DNA of 64,000 bases from Rutidosis leptorrhynchoides (Eukaryota > Streptophyta > Magnoliopsida > Asterales > Asteraceae), in contig NC_092339.1 in the NCBI RefSeq assembly GCF_046630445.1, positions 81,883,501 through 81,947,500 of the forward strand. The letters run 5' to 3'. The notes beneath the pieces were generated by a model that ran no database searches, was not told the origin of the DNA, and saw only the letters and a program-made list of their open reading frames with translations. Of the stretch, positions 44,827 through 59,117 are shown in pieces (within the stretch, counting starts at the first letter, position 1; the number at the start of each line of letters is the position of its first letter). Position numbers and translations under genes: made by a program.

Positions 44827-45278
44827 GTTTCTTCAATAAACACAACAGATATAATTTAATCATATAGAATATTATAGGTAAAATGAGTTGTCAATAGTTA
44901 ATCGTAGCATATTAATAATATGAACCAATTATTATAAAAGCCTTTTCTTCTTATTAGCATTTTATAATTATTTCTAGGGTATTACCTACCCGTTAAGTTC
45001 ATACATAATAGCTAGTATAAGGAATTAACTACTAAAATCCTAATAATATTCCACTATAAAAAAATTATAGCGAGTTACTACATTATTATGTAATAATAAT
45101 AATAATAAAAAGTAGTAATAATACAAATAATCATTCCATGCATTTATTATTAATAAACCAAAATAATACAATACCATACAATACTGATATTTTACATATG
45201 CTTATTTTATATAACAAGATAGAGTAGCACACATAAGCAATAAAATAGCGCATGGAAGATTTATGGTTGCGAGGTCGT
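44827..45278 (-). other. Pre-gag non-coding block shared by elements B and C
   Basis: No gene. Much of it matches 34625-34950 of element B (for example AATCATATAGAATATTA, then TATTACCTACCCGTTAAGTTCATAC or a variant). Conservation of this non-coding block between two differently aged elements hints at a role in translation of gag or in RNA packaging. Confidence 0.6.
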
Positions 45279-45965
45279 TCATTCAGAACTATCAGAAACT
45301 TCTTCCCATTTGGTTCTCTCTGCCAATTGTTTGTGTGCACATGGTCCGACAGACATTCTGGCAGTATATTTTATTTTTAGTTGGGGTTTTGAGGTACCCG
45401 TTGCCTCAGTGGGTTTAATACAATAAGGGTGGTTACGGATCGAATGGTCCTGTTCTTTTTTAATAATTAAGGACATTTTATTATTGTGGTTGTTTTTATT
45501 ATCTATAGCAAGTTGGAATTTCTCCTTAGTGATCTCTTTTATTTCATTAGCGAAATCCTCCTCCTTACTGATCTCGTCTGATGACGAACTGTCTGAGTCA
45601 TGTGTAGGAGAATATGATGACGAACTGCAAGAATATGTACCGGTGGTCATGAACCGAAATCTGCCAGGCGTAATCGGCACAACCCGCCCGTCGGCGGTAT
45701 ATCTGGACCAATGTCCATATTTGTTTAGAAATGGACGATCCTCTTTTACTCCAGGGATCATGGGTCCATGCCAACGATATTGTGGCTCCGGAAAACTAAA
45801 GCTGGGTGGAGCTGGAACCTCCTCTGGGTTTACCGGGAGTTGAGATTCCCCGGCTAACACAATTTCTTCTTTAATAGGTATTGGAACGCCCTTTTCAGTT
45901 GTGGATAGAATAGATTCAGTGTCCGATTCCGAGTCGTACAAAATGATAGGATTAGAAGAAGTCAT
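45279..45965 (-). CDS. Element C accessory ORF, 5' of gag
   Basis: An intact 228-codon frame, the first after the primer site. The N-terminus is acidic (MTSSNPIILYDSESDTESI). A Pro/Trp/Tyr-rich part follows (FPEPQYRWHGPMIPGVKEDR, NKYGHWSRYTADGRVVPITP), then a Ser-rich acidic tract, a Lys/Asn-rich part, and an end with two separated Cys (Cys near 188 and 207) and KWEEVSDSSE. No catalytic motif or membrane segment. Related to the accessory ORF of element B by its start, end and position. Function not recognised; the patches of opposite charge suggest a binding protein. Confidence 0.7.
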   Translation of the reverse strand: MTSSNPIILYDSESDTESILSTTEKGVPIPIKEEIVLAGESQLPVNPEEVPAPPSFSFPEPQYRWHGPMIPGVKEDRPFLNKYGHWSRYTADGRVVPITPGRFRFMTTGTYSCSSSSYSPTHDSDSSSSDEISKEEDFANEIKEITKEKFQLAIDNKNNHNNKMSLIIKKEQDHSIRNHPYCIKPTEATGTSKPQLKIKYTARMSVGPCAHKQLAERTKWEEVSDSSE

Positions 45966-46146
45966 CTATCACATAATTGAAACAACAATTACGTTAGCAT
46001 ATAAATATATCACATATAATGTTTTTGACCAAATAATAAGCAAAAATCAGGAAAAACAGATATGGTCATAGTCCAGACTCACTAATGCATCCTAACAATT
46101 ACCAGTTAAACACAATAATGTAATTTCTGGTTCCCTATGACCTCAA

Positions 46147-46158
46147 GCTCTGATACCA
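46147..46158 (-). other. Element C primer-binding site (tRNA-iMet)
   Basis: On the minus strand TGGTATCAGAGC lies two bases after the 5' LTR. It is the standard complement of the initiator tRNA-Met 3' end in plant chromoviruses. Confidence 0.9.
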
Positions 46159-46160
46159 AC

Positions 46161-47955
46161 TGTAACGACCCGTCAAAATCGCTATTGACGCGGCACATTA
46201 ATCATTGATTCCACAGTGAGGTTTTGACCTCTATATGATACGTTTTGATAAAATATTGCATTCATTAAAATAAGTAACTTTCTAAACATAGAAAGTTATA
46301 AACATGTGGGCGAGTGCTTAGGTATAAGCAAAACCCCGAAATACATAAGTCTTTAATTTACAGGTTGACATCACAGTCCAATTATTTATTACACAACGCA
46401 GTTTTATTTTGAATGCAATAAACTTTGTACAAAGCATGAGAGACTCCATGCAGGCAACAAGCACATCACAGCGGAAGCATTCTAAGGACCTGAGAATAAA
46501 ACATGCTAAAAAGTCAACACGAATATTGGTGAGTTATAGGTTTAATTGCTCGAGTCATAAACATATATAAAGATAGACCACAAGATTTCATCAAAAGTTT
46601 ATCAATAGATTCTACGTAACAGAGCACCCTGGTAACTAAACTTAACGCTATAGTGATAATTACCCCATTCGTTTTAATACACGCAAACCAACGTGTCTTA
46701 AACTCAAATAACATACGTCCGTTAAAAGGCTAATGCTCTAGCTCGGACGGGGATGTCAAGCCCTATGGATCCATATACAATTATTCGCGCCCACCAGTCC
46801 ATATCCTATGTACTGGCAGCTACTAGTTACCAAAGCTAAGGGATTTTCGGTTTAACTCAGTGTAGAATTTAGTATGTACTTGTGTCTTATTGCGTTTAAA
46901 ATAAATTGCATATATTCTCAGCCCAAAAATATTTAAAGTATTTAAAAAGGGAGACTATAAACTCACAGTTCAATATTGAGACTCAATATTGTAGGCAAAT
47001 TGCGTAGACGTAATGATGGTAGACGACTGTATGGTTGGCCTTGGATTCAAGAACAATACCCCGAACAATACTCAATATTTCCTTAGCTTAAAGTGGTTTA
47101 AAACCCGAATTAAAACACCCTCGAATATACTTTATTATTATTAAACTTAAATTTAAAATTATAATTATAATATAAATTTTTATTACTGAAGAAAAAAATA
47201 TGTGATAATTCGTCGAGCAAAACAGGCGTATTTATATTACTTTTCCGTTTACTGTAGCTCATGCGATCGCATGAGTTTTCAGTGTTTTTGCCATGCGATC
47301 GCATGGCCGCCTTTTCTGTTTTTGTTTGGTAGTTTGTCGACATCAAATAGTGTTACTGTAGCAAATAGTGTTTTACTGTAGCAAATAATCTGCTCAATCG
47401 GATGCTGGTTCATCAAATAGCTGGTTGTAGAACACACAGCATCTTGATCATCAGCTGGTTCAGATGAGTGAGCAGCAACAGAAGGTTGCTGATCAATATC
47501 AGTAGAATCAGTACCAGCTTGTGATCTCTCAGAACCAGCAGACCTAGGCTCATAGTGTTTTACAGCAACAAATAGTGTTTACTGTAGCAAATAGTGTTTA
47601 CTGTAGCAAATAGTGTTTACTGTAGCAAAGTCGTTTTTCACTGTAGCACTGTAGCAAAATACGGTTTCACTGTAGCAAATAGTGTTTTACTGTAGCAAAT
47701 AGTGGTTTACTGTAGCAAATAGTGTTTTACTGTAGCAAATAGGGTTTTACTGTAGGAAAGTCGTTTTTACTTGTACATATATATATACATACATATAATT
47801 GTTCATGAATCGTCGAGAGTAATCAAAGGTAATTGTATATATGAAACAGTTCTAAAATTTTGAGACTCAATCTAACAGACTTTGTTTAGCGTGTTAAAAT
47901 AATAAATCGTATAGAGAATTGGTTTAAATAAGTCAAAAATTTTCGGGTCATCACA
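46161..47955 (-). repeat. Element C 5' LTR
   Basis: 1795 bp, two differences from the other LTR. TATA box at 47229-47236 (minus), palindromes at 47258-47275 and 47290-47307, copia fragment at 47384-47550. One of the two differences (46525) breaks a pair in the U5 hairpin. Confidence 0.95.
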
Positions 47956-49559
<1,604 letters not shown>

Positions 49560-50540
49560 AATCGAGTATGCCAACCTATGCTAGACGGATTGGTTGATGA
49601 TATTCTCATTTATTCGTTTAGTGAAGAGGAACATGAAAAACATTTGAAGGAAAGTTTGGAGACCCTGCGAACAGAAAAATTATATGAAAAGTTTTCAAAG
49701 TGTGAATTTTGGCTCCGAAGGATTCAATTCCTTGGTCATATCGTATAGGCCGCGGGAATTCAAGTGGACCCCGAGAAGATTTCAGCGATTGAGAAGTGAG
49801 ATTGTCCGACTACACCAACAGGAATTTGTAGTTTCATAGGTTTGGCCGAATATTACCGAAGTTTTATTCAAGATTTTTCAAAGATTGCTTCTCCGTTGAA
49901 TAAATTGACCTGTAAAAACAAGAGGCGGCGTTTCGTGTCTTAAAGGAGAAACTGAGTAAAGCTCTGGTGTAGTGTTACTGGAAGGAATTGAGGACATGGC
50001 GGTTTATTGTGATGCGTCATCAAATGGCTTGTGTGTGTTTTAATGCAACATGGGCGAGTTATAGCTTATGCATCAAGACAACTTAAGGATCATGAGAAAA
50101 GTTACCCTACTCACGATCTTGAATTAGAGACGGTGGTGCATGCGTTTAAAATTTGGCGTCATTACTTGTATGATGTTAAATGCCAAATTTATACCGATCA
50201 TAAGAGTTTAAATTACTTTTTTCCATAGAGACTTGAATAACCATCAACATAGATGATTGGATCTCTTAAAATATTGTGATTGTGAAATACTTTACCACCC
50301 GGGTAAAGTGAATGTAGTGCCAGATGCGTTGAGTCAAAAGAGTAGGCATTCGAGTATTCGGGTTGAGTTGTTACGGTTTATAATCATCAATGATTTACTT
50401 CAATGAATTCGGGAGGCTCAAGCTTAAGCTTTAGATCCAGAAAATATTGAAACCGAGAATATGAAAGGCCAATATGAGTTACTTGTGAAAGATGAAGGTG
50501 ATTTGCTAACCATGCGTGGAAGGACATTGCATAATCTTCT
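49560..50540 (+). pseudogene. pol: RT end, RNase H and start of IN of old element A
   Basis: Continues the RT of element A on the far side of B ([19 protein letters not shown]; the usual Y/F-x-DD segment has lost several residues). Then [23 protein letters not shown] with a stop, [16 protein letters not shown], RNase H ([39 protein letters not shown]), YHPGKVNVVPDALSQKS, and the linker to integrase up to GRTLHNL. Many stops and frame changes. Similarity ends near 50540; the rest of integrase and the 3' LTR are not recognisable. Confidence 0.82.
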
Positions 50541-51000
50541 TAGATTACTATGATCTAATCATGCCATTTTTAATTGTGATCTAAGTCCAGATACTACGGT
50601 ACTTAGAAGATTGCAATATAGTAAAGTGATTAAAATGAAGAAAAATCACTGCTATGATCTGTACAATAATTATTTGTCACAAAAGATTATGTAACTTCAA
50701 ACATAGTCGGTCGACGAATACATAGGTAATTAAGTAATTAAAACCTCAATTGGATTAACCTAGACCAATTATCTTGATATCACCTCATTTTACTATATAT
50801 TTATTTGCGATATCGAGTTCTTCTTATTATATTTTAGTGAAGATTGAAGACTTTTGATCATGATTATAAAGAAAATGATGATTTAAGCTCAGGAAGTCTT
50901 TGTGTTAGTATTTTGGATGATTTCAGCAAGTTTCGGCATCAAACTAGCATGACAAAGCAAGACGGCAAAAACTGAAAATAGCTGTTGTTTCTGCATGCAT
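50541..51000. other. AT-rich region, no gene seen
   Basis: No gene or clear repeat border. It probably belongs to the LTR-like sequence whose promoter is at 51001-51238. Confidence 0.4.
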
Positions 51001-51238
51001 CTCGCAATCGCGAAAGCCCACTTCTCGGTCGCGAGGTTGTAGGTCCCGGGCGCGAGGTCGAGTATTACGGGCGCGAGTTCTTAACAGAAGTTGGAATAAT
51101 AAAAATGTAATTTCATGGTCACCATGTCTTACTTCGCGATCGCGGAATGGAGTTTTGAAGATCTCGCGTTCACGAGGTTGCAGGTCGCGGTCGCGAGGTG
51201 TATGTCGGTTTTCAGCCTGAATTTCGATCTATAAATTA
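51001..51238 (+). promoter_or_regulatory. Cluster of CpG palindromes upstream of a TATA box
   Basis: Imperfect to perfect palindromes built on TCGCGA/CTCGCGAG are centred near 51007, 51030, 51050, 51073, 51139, 51169 and 51191. Successive spacings are about 20-30 bp apart from one gap of 66. TATAAATTA at 51230-51238 follows the last by about 33 bp. This looks like the promoter of a decayed LTR. Same idea as the paired palindromes in C, D and E, but with more copies. Confidence 0.5.
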
Positions 51239-51389
51239 ACCTATTTACCCCAACTTCATAGTCAGTTTTTATTTTACGAATACTAGAGACAGGTTTACGA
51301 ATTTTGGAGCATTTCAAGGTTGTTTTAAGGGTTTTTAACATAGGGATTTCAACTTTGATCAAGGATTAATTATTAGTAACTTCTTTTCT

Positions 51390-51790
51390 TTAATTTTGAT
51401 TAATACAATGGTTGATATTGTTATTCTCTTTGTTTGATTGCTTTTATTACTATCACGAGTAGCTAAATCTTTTGTATCCACTTAGATGATTGAACCTAGG
51501 TGATGCATTGTTTATTCTTTGATTTATATAACTGATTATTGTTCTTGACTATGTTTGATTTATGAACCATCGTTACTTGTGCTTATTAATTGATTTGATT
51601 ACAAGTTTGTTGGTTGAGTTAACGATAGTTAATAAGATTGATGAACTTATCTAGGTTATAAACTAGATATTGTTAGATTTCATGCGGGACACCAGTGTAA
51701 TTAGACAAAAGTGATTGAATTGATTAACTAGCTAAAGTGATTGTGAGGTTAGAGCGGGACTGATATCGCGTAAAAAGTCATGTTTTACTA
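51390..51790 (+). repeat. LTR-like dispersed repeat, plus copy
   Basis: Matches the minus strand of 846-1490 (GAGTAGCTAAAT, ACTTAGATGATTGAACC, TAGGTGATG). Contains GCGGGACACCAGTGTAATT near 51684. No gene. Confidence 0.6.
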
Positions 51791-52304
51791 ACAATATCAA
51801 CTCAAATCCTACATGTATCCAAGAAAAATGGTTCTATAAACGCACTAATCCATCAAGTATTGCTAAACATGACTTTAAAAGCTCACTTTGCGAAAAAGCA
51901 GTAAAAAGAGCCAAAATTAGGATTTTCTAACCCTAAAATCAAGAACTGCCCTAGAAGACCACTATAAAGGCTCAAGATCACTAAACAAGAGTGTCAACAC
52001 TCATTCAAGACACGTATATGAAGATTTATCAAGAACCTGAAAGCTCATCTGATTCATATACAAAGATCAAGAAGTTCCAATACTTACACACACTAAAAAC
52101 ACACACAAAACCCTAATCACGGAATACTTCAAATAAAACCGCAAGAAACATCAAGAAGCGATTTAGGGGATTTTGTGTGACTATTACAAGTCTAAGGAAC
52201 CTCAAGAAAGTCCATCATTCAACTTCAAGTCAAAAGTGTATGCCGACACACAACAATGTACTATCAGAAACCACCGTACGACAAACACGGGCTGCAAATC
52301 ACCA
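51791..52304. other. Non-coding region, no gene seen
   Basis: Rich in the words AAGATC and AACCCTAA. A short frame at 52173-52382 has no domain. Probably LTR or leader of a decayed element. Confidence 0.35.
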
Positions 52305-52680
52305 ATGGGCCAAATAGTTACACCAACTGGTGACCTAGTTGGTGAAAATGGTGACCCAGTTACAGCAAAACCTAGTTGGTGAAACTAGAGACCTAGAATG
52401 AAACCGGTCGACCCGTAGTTAGTTAACCACTTAAAACTGACGACATGTGGTTAGTCAACCACTTAAAACTGGAGACCCTAGTTAACAAACTGGAAACCTT
52501 GGGAGCCAAAACTAGCAACCCAGGGATCAAAACTGGCAACCCAGGTGAAACTGACGACCCAGGGTTAGTTAACCATTTGAATTCAGCAAACCGTGGTTAG
52601 TTAACTACTTAGAACTGGCGACCCATGGTTAAGCAACTGGAGACCTAGCATTTGAAACTGGCAACCCAGTTACCAAATAA
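52305..52680 (+). repeat. Degenerate array of AACTGGCGACCCAG and TTAGTTAACCA motifs
   Basis: About ten imperfect copies of AACTGGCGACCCAG-like words alternate with GGTTAGTTAACCACTTA-like words. Both words are near-palindromic. AAATAAATGC at about 52674 follows, like a TATA region. Probably the promoter side of a decayed LTR. Confidence 0.55.
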
Positions 52681-54150
<1,470 letters not shown>

Positions 54151-54339
54151 CACACATCATATCTTAAGTACATCAAAAAGCCTAATGTGAGGCAAACTAA
54201 CAGTGTATTCATATAATCAACCATTAAACTAGAAGTCCATAGTAGAACTAAATGATAGCCGTGTGAACAAATAGTTCAAATTCTGAAAACACTCTCAACT
54301 CTCCTTTCTTAATCATTGATCTAAAATCTCTCTCATTCA

Positions 54340-54972
54340 TGAATATCTCATCAAAGAAGCATGATCCAGTAAGTAAAGACTGTCATCTTCAAATCCTTTC
54401 TAATTCTAATCGAATCTATCCTATTCCTGTCTCTAACTCTCCTATGGGCTATGTTGCAATCTTATTTTCAATTATTTGATTACACATGAGTGGTTGATAA
54501 AAATACCTATGAAGAACTGATTATTTAAATGTGCAATGAAAATTTTATATGCTCGTGTTTTTAAATCATCAGAAGAAGAATGCGGCTTACATTTTACTGG
54601 ATGAAGAGAATAGTTGTGCATTACACGATGTTAACGAAGATTCCTTTCAAGGTTTAGCGGATCAGGGGTTAAATCGAGAGGTTTATTTAAAGATTTCGAC
54701 TAATGAAGTTGAATTTAAGTTGTGGTCTGAAGATTATGTTGATGATGTTTGTGGTGTTGAAGTGGATTACAACATTGGTTTTTTGAGGGACTTGAGAAGG
54801 AATATTTCATTCCTCCTTCCATGCCGGGTATTAGGATTGGTAGCTCTTCGGCAAAGGTTTCATCTTATGCGATCGAAAATTGGGCTGGCCATAAATTTAA
54901 TCGTTTGAACATTGACGGCGTGGTTGTTAAGCCGATCATAAAGATTCAGAAAGGTAAATCGGTTATTGGGTA
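54340..54972 (+). pseudogene. Unrecognised two-exon gene, frame broken
   Basis: A short exon (ATG 54340 to 54369) ends in CCA followed by GTAAGTAAAG, a strong donor. The intron ends in TCATCAG at 54572. The second exon is in frame and open to 54908 (KKNAAYILLDEENSCALHDV, EVYLKISTNEVEFKLWSED). Near 54790 one missing base shifts the frame: the neighbouring frame continues sensibly with EKEYFIPPSMPGIRIGSS and ends GKSVIG at a stop at 54970-54972. I do not recognise the family. Either a recent pseudogene of a roughly 140-residue protein, or a gene using the shorter frame. Confidence 0.5.
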
Positions 54973-55388
54973 GTGATATCGGTTTGTTCATTTTCGTGTT
55001 TGTGATCGGTTTGTTCGTTTTCGTGTTGATTATCATTGTATGGTAAGATTTGGGTTTTTTGTATTTTATTGTGTTGCAAGAATGTTTTAGTGATCCAGTT
55101 GCTCGAGGTTTATACTTAGTTAGCTTGTGCTCTTTGTTTAGTGATATTATTTGTTTACAATTATGAGCCTTTGAGTACTTATAGTTTGATTGTATTTTTG
55201 TTCGTGTTTTTCATATATTGATGAAAAACCTTGTTTTAATATTTTCGTTATTTTAGAAAAAAAGAAGTTTAGAATTATCTTTGTAACTTCGTTTACATGG
55301 AAATTAGTGACATAAACAAACACAAAATTAGTGTAATCCTTGTCAAATTATTTACAACCAATCGGATTCCTCTAAATATTTCAATCAA
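54973..55388. other. Intergenic region, no gene seen
   Basis: T-rich 3' flank of the preceding gene fragment and upstream region of the histone gene. Confidence 0.5.
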
Positions 55389-55483
55389 CCAATCAGAAAA
55401 TATCGCGAAAATCGAAAAAATATATTTTTTAAAATATTAACCGCATAATCGTAAATGCCTCAACTATCGAGTGTGTATAAATA
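55389..55483 (+). promoter_or_regulatory. Histone H3 promoter: CCAAT and TATA boxes
   Basis: CCAATCAG at 55389-55396 and TATAAATA at 55476-55483, 179 bases ahead of the ATG. A CGCGAAAA word near 55404 resembles the E2F-type sites common in S-phase histone genes but is not a full match. A likely 5'-UTR intron (GT 55544 to AG 55644) lies between the TATA box and the ATG. Confidence 0.65.
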
Positions 55484-55661
55484 CCCCCTAGATTACATAT
55501 TACACCACACCATCTTACAATATTTCGCATTTTCTCTCAATAGGTACACTCTAAGTTTCTTATTATTTTGCTTATATTGTTTATTCTCTTCTTGTTTGAT
55601 GATGATGATTATGATTATTATTATAAATTATAATATAATTTTAGGTTTTGCTTGAATCGCA

Positions 55662-56536
<875 letters not shown>

Positions 56537-56859
56537 TGCTGTCTGATTAGTAGCTTGATGAATTTTATGTGGCTTTTTTTATATTCTGATTGCTGAACTT
56601 TGTTTTTTTTTCTTTAATGTGGTTATGAATGAATTATATACAAGATTGTTGGTTTAGTTTGATATATGGATGTTTGTTTTGTTGGAATTTTACTATTGGT
56701 ATAAAATGGAATGTGTTTTGATAAATGTTGTCTGTTTGCATAAAATTTTCATTATGTTATCTTTCCTGCATGCTTGTGAGTCGTGTAACATGAAGTTATT
56801 TATCGGCTTGTGGAAATTAGAAAAACAGTTCATTCTTAAGGTATGTGGTTCGAATGTAG
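56537..56859. other. 3' flank of the H3 gene
   Basis: T-rich 3' UTR-like sequence. The 67-codon frame at 56670-56873 has no domain. Confidence 0.5.
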
Positions 56860-57230
56860 GGTTTGATGATTAATTACTGCGAATCGTTTGTCAATCGTTT
56901 CGGTTAATTATATTGCAGCATGCTTCGTTTAGGATTACAACTCCGGCAACAGAAGCCTCATCTTTCTAGAACGTACCATTGTTCTTTGGTCAGCTAATAA
57001 ATTGTCGGATTTTTTTTTTATATTCTTTTTAAACCCTAGAATTGGATATCGAATTCTGGTTTCTTGCTTCTTTTGTATTTATCGACTTAAACAGTCTGTA
57101 ATTGTATCTCGGACCTGATGAATTGGCAAGTTTTTTTAGATATCCATTTAGATCAATGAAGTACAATGTTAAATTTAATATCATTAAGTTTGATTTCTTA
57201 AAACACTTGCTTGCATGCAGCATGTATGAT
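56860..57230 (+). pseudogene. Decayed tandem copy of H3 exon 2 and flanking introns
   Basis: 56919-56988 is a damaged copy of H3 exon 2 (55849-55931): same start GCAG/CAT, then AGGATTACAACTCCGGCAAC against AGGAAAACAACTCCGACTAC, AGAAGCCTCATC, a gap, ACCATTGTTCTTTGGTC. Parts of the following sequence match intron 2 (AAACCCTA, GGTTTCTTGCT, a TTAAATTT...CATCATTAAT-like block, GCATGCA). It has a stop and deletions. It shows that part of the H3 gene was duplicated in tandem. Confidence 0.75.
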
Positions 57231-57879
57231 CAACCAATATATTAGAATATTCGGATCCGTTATATAGCATGTTTTGCCAATTAAAAAAAAAAATTAGACT
57301 GCTTGAAATTATAATTTGAGTTATTACAATGTAGTTTAACTGTATGTTTCTTCAATCACTGCTTGATTTTTTGTTTATTACCCTGGAATATTGAATGCTT
57401 TGTTTCTTAAATTTGAATAGGTCAATTCTTAGTCATAAGTTCTAAATTCATTTTCATTAGGCCAATGAAGTTCATTAAGTAGTAATTGTTAACCCCTTTT
57501 TTTTCTTGGAACGGCAAACACACCTCTTTGTTCAGACGTGACTCGAACTCTTAACCTCTTGGCTAATGAGACTCCTTAATACTGTTTGCGTCAAAAGCCC
57601 TTTTTTTACCAATTTAGTTTAATGGTATAATAAAATGTTTAGAGATTTGATATATGTTAAATGTGGTTCAATTTTATTATGACCTTTACGTTATGTTTAT
57701 CTATTTAGATGAGAAGCTAGTTGATTATTCAAGTTTTGGATGAAAAAAATGAAACAGTTAATCAACTTGTATCAATTCAGATGTTTTCATAGTGGTGTTG
57801 GTTACATGCATGCTATCAAGATCATACTGCATGTAAATTATGAGCACATATTATTTAATATATCAAGTTTGCTTCTTTA
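57231..57879. other. Intergenic region, no gene seen
   Basis: AT-rich. No supported feature apart from the last three bases (tta, 57877-57879), which are the target duplication of the next element. Confidence 0.5.
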
Positions 57880-58518
57880 GAGCACTAGGAGTCGCCTAAT
57901 TTTTTCGGCGTTAAACCAATTCGACGCCGGCGACGGCGACGGTGGCCACTCCGTCCCAACGTTAAAGCAGCGTTGGAGGCCGGCGTTTGGCTTCAGTTTT
58001 GGCTAGTCGACGGTGGCTTTCTCTGTTTTCTTCCTTTTTTTTCTTTTTTTTTTTATTCTTCTTTCCTTTTTTTTATATCATTTAATTGTTTTTGTTGTTG
58101 GTTAATTGTTGCAGGTGAGTTTAGTAGAAGATGACGGCTGGAAAAAAAATTTTAGGTTTAAATATTACTCATTATTTGTTATTGGGCCAAACTTTGGGCT
58201 AAATATTACTCATTATTTGTTATTTAGGCTAATATAAACCAGATTATTTGTTATTTGGGCTAAATATAGTTTTTATGTTATTATAAAATTATTATTTATA
58301 TTTAAGTTAATGGATTAAAATTAATTATATATTTAAGTTTATATGTTGTTATTATTTATTTGTAATAATAATAAATAAAAGTATTAAAAATAATATATTT
58401 AAATTATACATTAGACACTGAAATTTAACACTGAACGATTTCCCCTGTTTTGGCCTCAATGTTAAATCCAGTGTTAAATTTAACACTGAGATTTAACACT
58501 GAACGACTCCTAGTGCTC
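57880..58518. mobile_element. PIF/Harbinger-like (Tourist-type) non-autonomous element
   Basis: Perfect 15-bp terminal inverted repeats GAGCACTAGGAGTCG (57880-57894 and 58504-58518) flanked by the direct repeat tta (57877-57879 and 58519-58521). A 3-bp TTA/TAA duplication is typical of PIF/Harbinger elements. 639 bp, no transposase. Sub-terminal words AACACTGAACGA and TTAAC..GTTAAA recur inside. Confidence 0.85.
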
Positions 58519-58553
58519 TTATGTAAACTGATATGATTGAAATTGGCTGCGGC

Positions 58554-58878
58554 CAGTGGCGAAAGTGTGTGGGGGCAGGGGGCGGCGCGCCCCCAGTGGA
58601 TTTTGTTTTTCAGTGTAAAAATTTTGGATTTTTCGACTTTGCCCCCGGTGGATTTTTTTTGCCCCAAAACCTACATATTTTGCCCCAAAACCTTTAAATT
58701 TTGCCCAAAATTCTTCAATTTTTGCCCCAAATTCTTCAACTTTTGCCCCAAAATCTTTAAATTTTGCCCCAAAATCTCCAACTTTTGCCCCAAAATCTTC
58801 AAATTTTGTCCAAAAGAATTGCTACGGTTTAAATTTTTTTTTTTTGCCCCCGGTGAAAAAATCCTAGTTTCGCCACTG
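58554..58878. mobile_element. hAT-like non-autonomous element
   Basis: Terminal inverted repeats CAGTGGCGAAA (58554 onward and the complement ending 58878) with a perfect 8-bp target duplication gctgcggc (58546-58553 and 58879-58886), the hAT signature. 325 bp, no transposase. The middle is a tandem array. Confidence 0.9.
58655..58815. repeat. Tandem repeat TTTTGCCCCAAAATCTTCAA within the hAT-like element
   Basis: About eight imperfect copies of a 17-21 bp unit. In one frame it encodes FCPK repeats, which I take to be chance. Confidence 0.85.
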
Positions 58879-58886
58879 GCTGCGGC

Positions 58887-59117
58887 GTGATCTCAAATGT
58901 GTAGGAGATACTATCTAAAGTTGTTTATAAATTCGACGATCAATCCATTCTCATTCCACACAATAAATGAAAATACAAATGGGTATAGATTTGCTTTACA
59001 AGATGGATCCTAATAATACAATTACTATCTAATGTGGCCGAGAGAATATATAAAAGGTACATGCATATGTAAAACATACATATAATTAATACACCCCTGC
59101 TACCGGGAGGTATAGAA
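58887..59117. other. Intergenic region, no gene seen
   Basis: Nothing supported. It may include the 3' end of the copia relic that follows. Confidence 0.4.

Larger units (their letters stand above)
38568..47955 (-). mobile_element. Element C: nearly intact young chromovirus
   Basis: LTRs 38568-40362 and 46161-47955, each 1795 bp, with two differences noted (38932/46525 and 39140/46733). The target duplication tgtta is at 38563-38567 and 47956-47960. It has a tRNA-iMet primer site, a polypurine tract, an open accessory ORF and an open gag-pol frame with all catalytic motifs. It sits inside the 5' LTR of element B. This is the best candidate in the window for an element able to move now or very recently. 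Confidence 0.96.

Noticed and set aside
58537..58890. 117-codon frame with FCPK repeats
   Set aside because: It spans the hAT-like element with its target duplications; the repeat is DNA-level.
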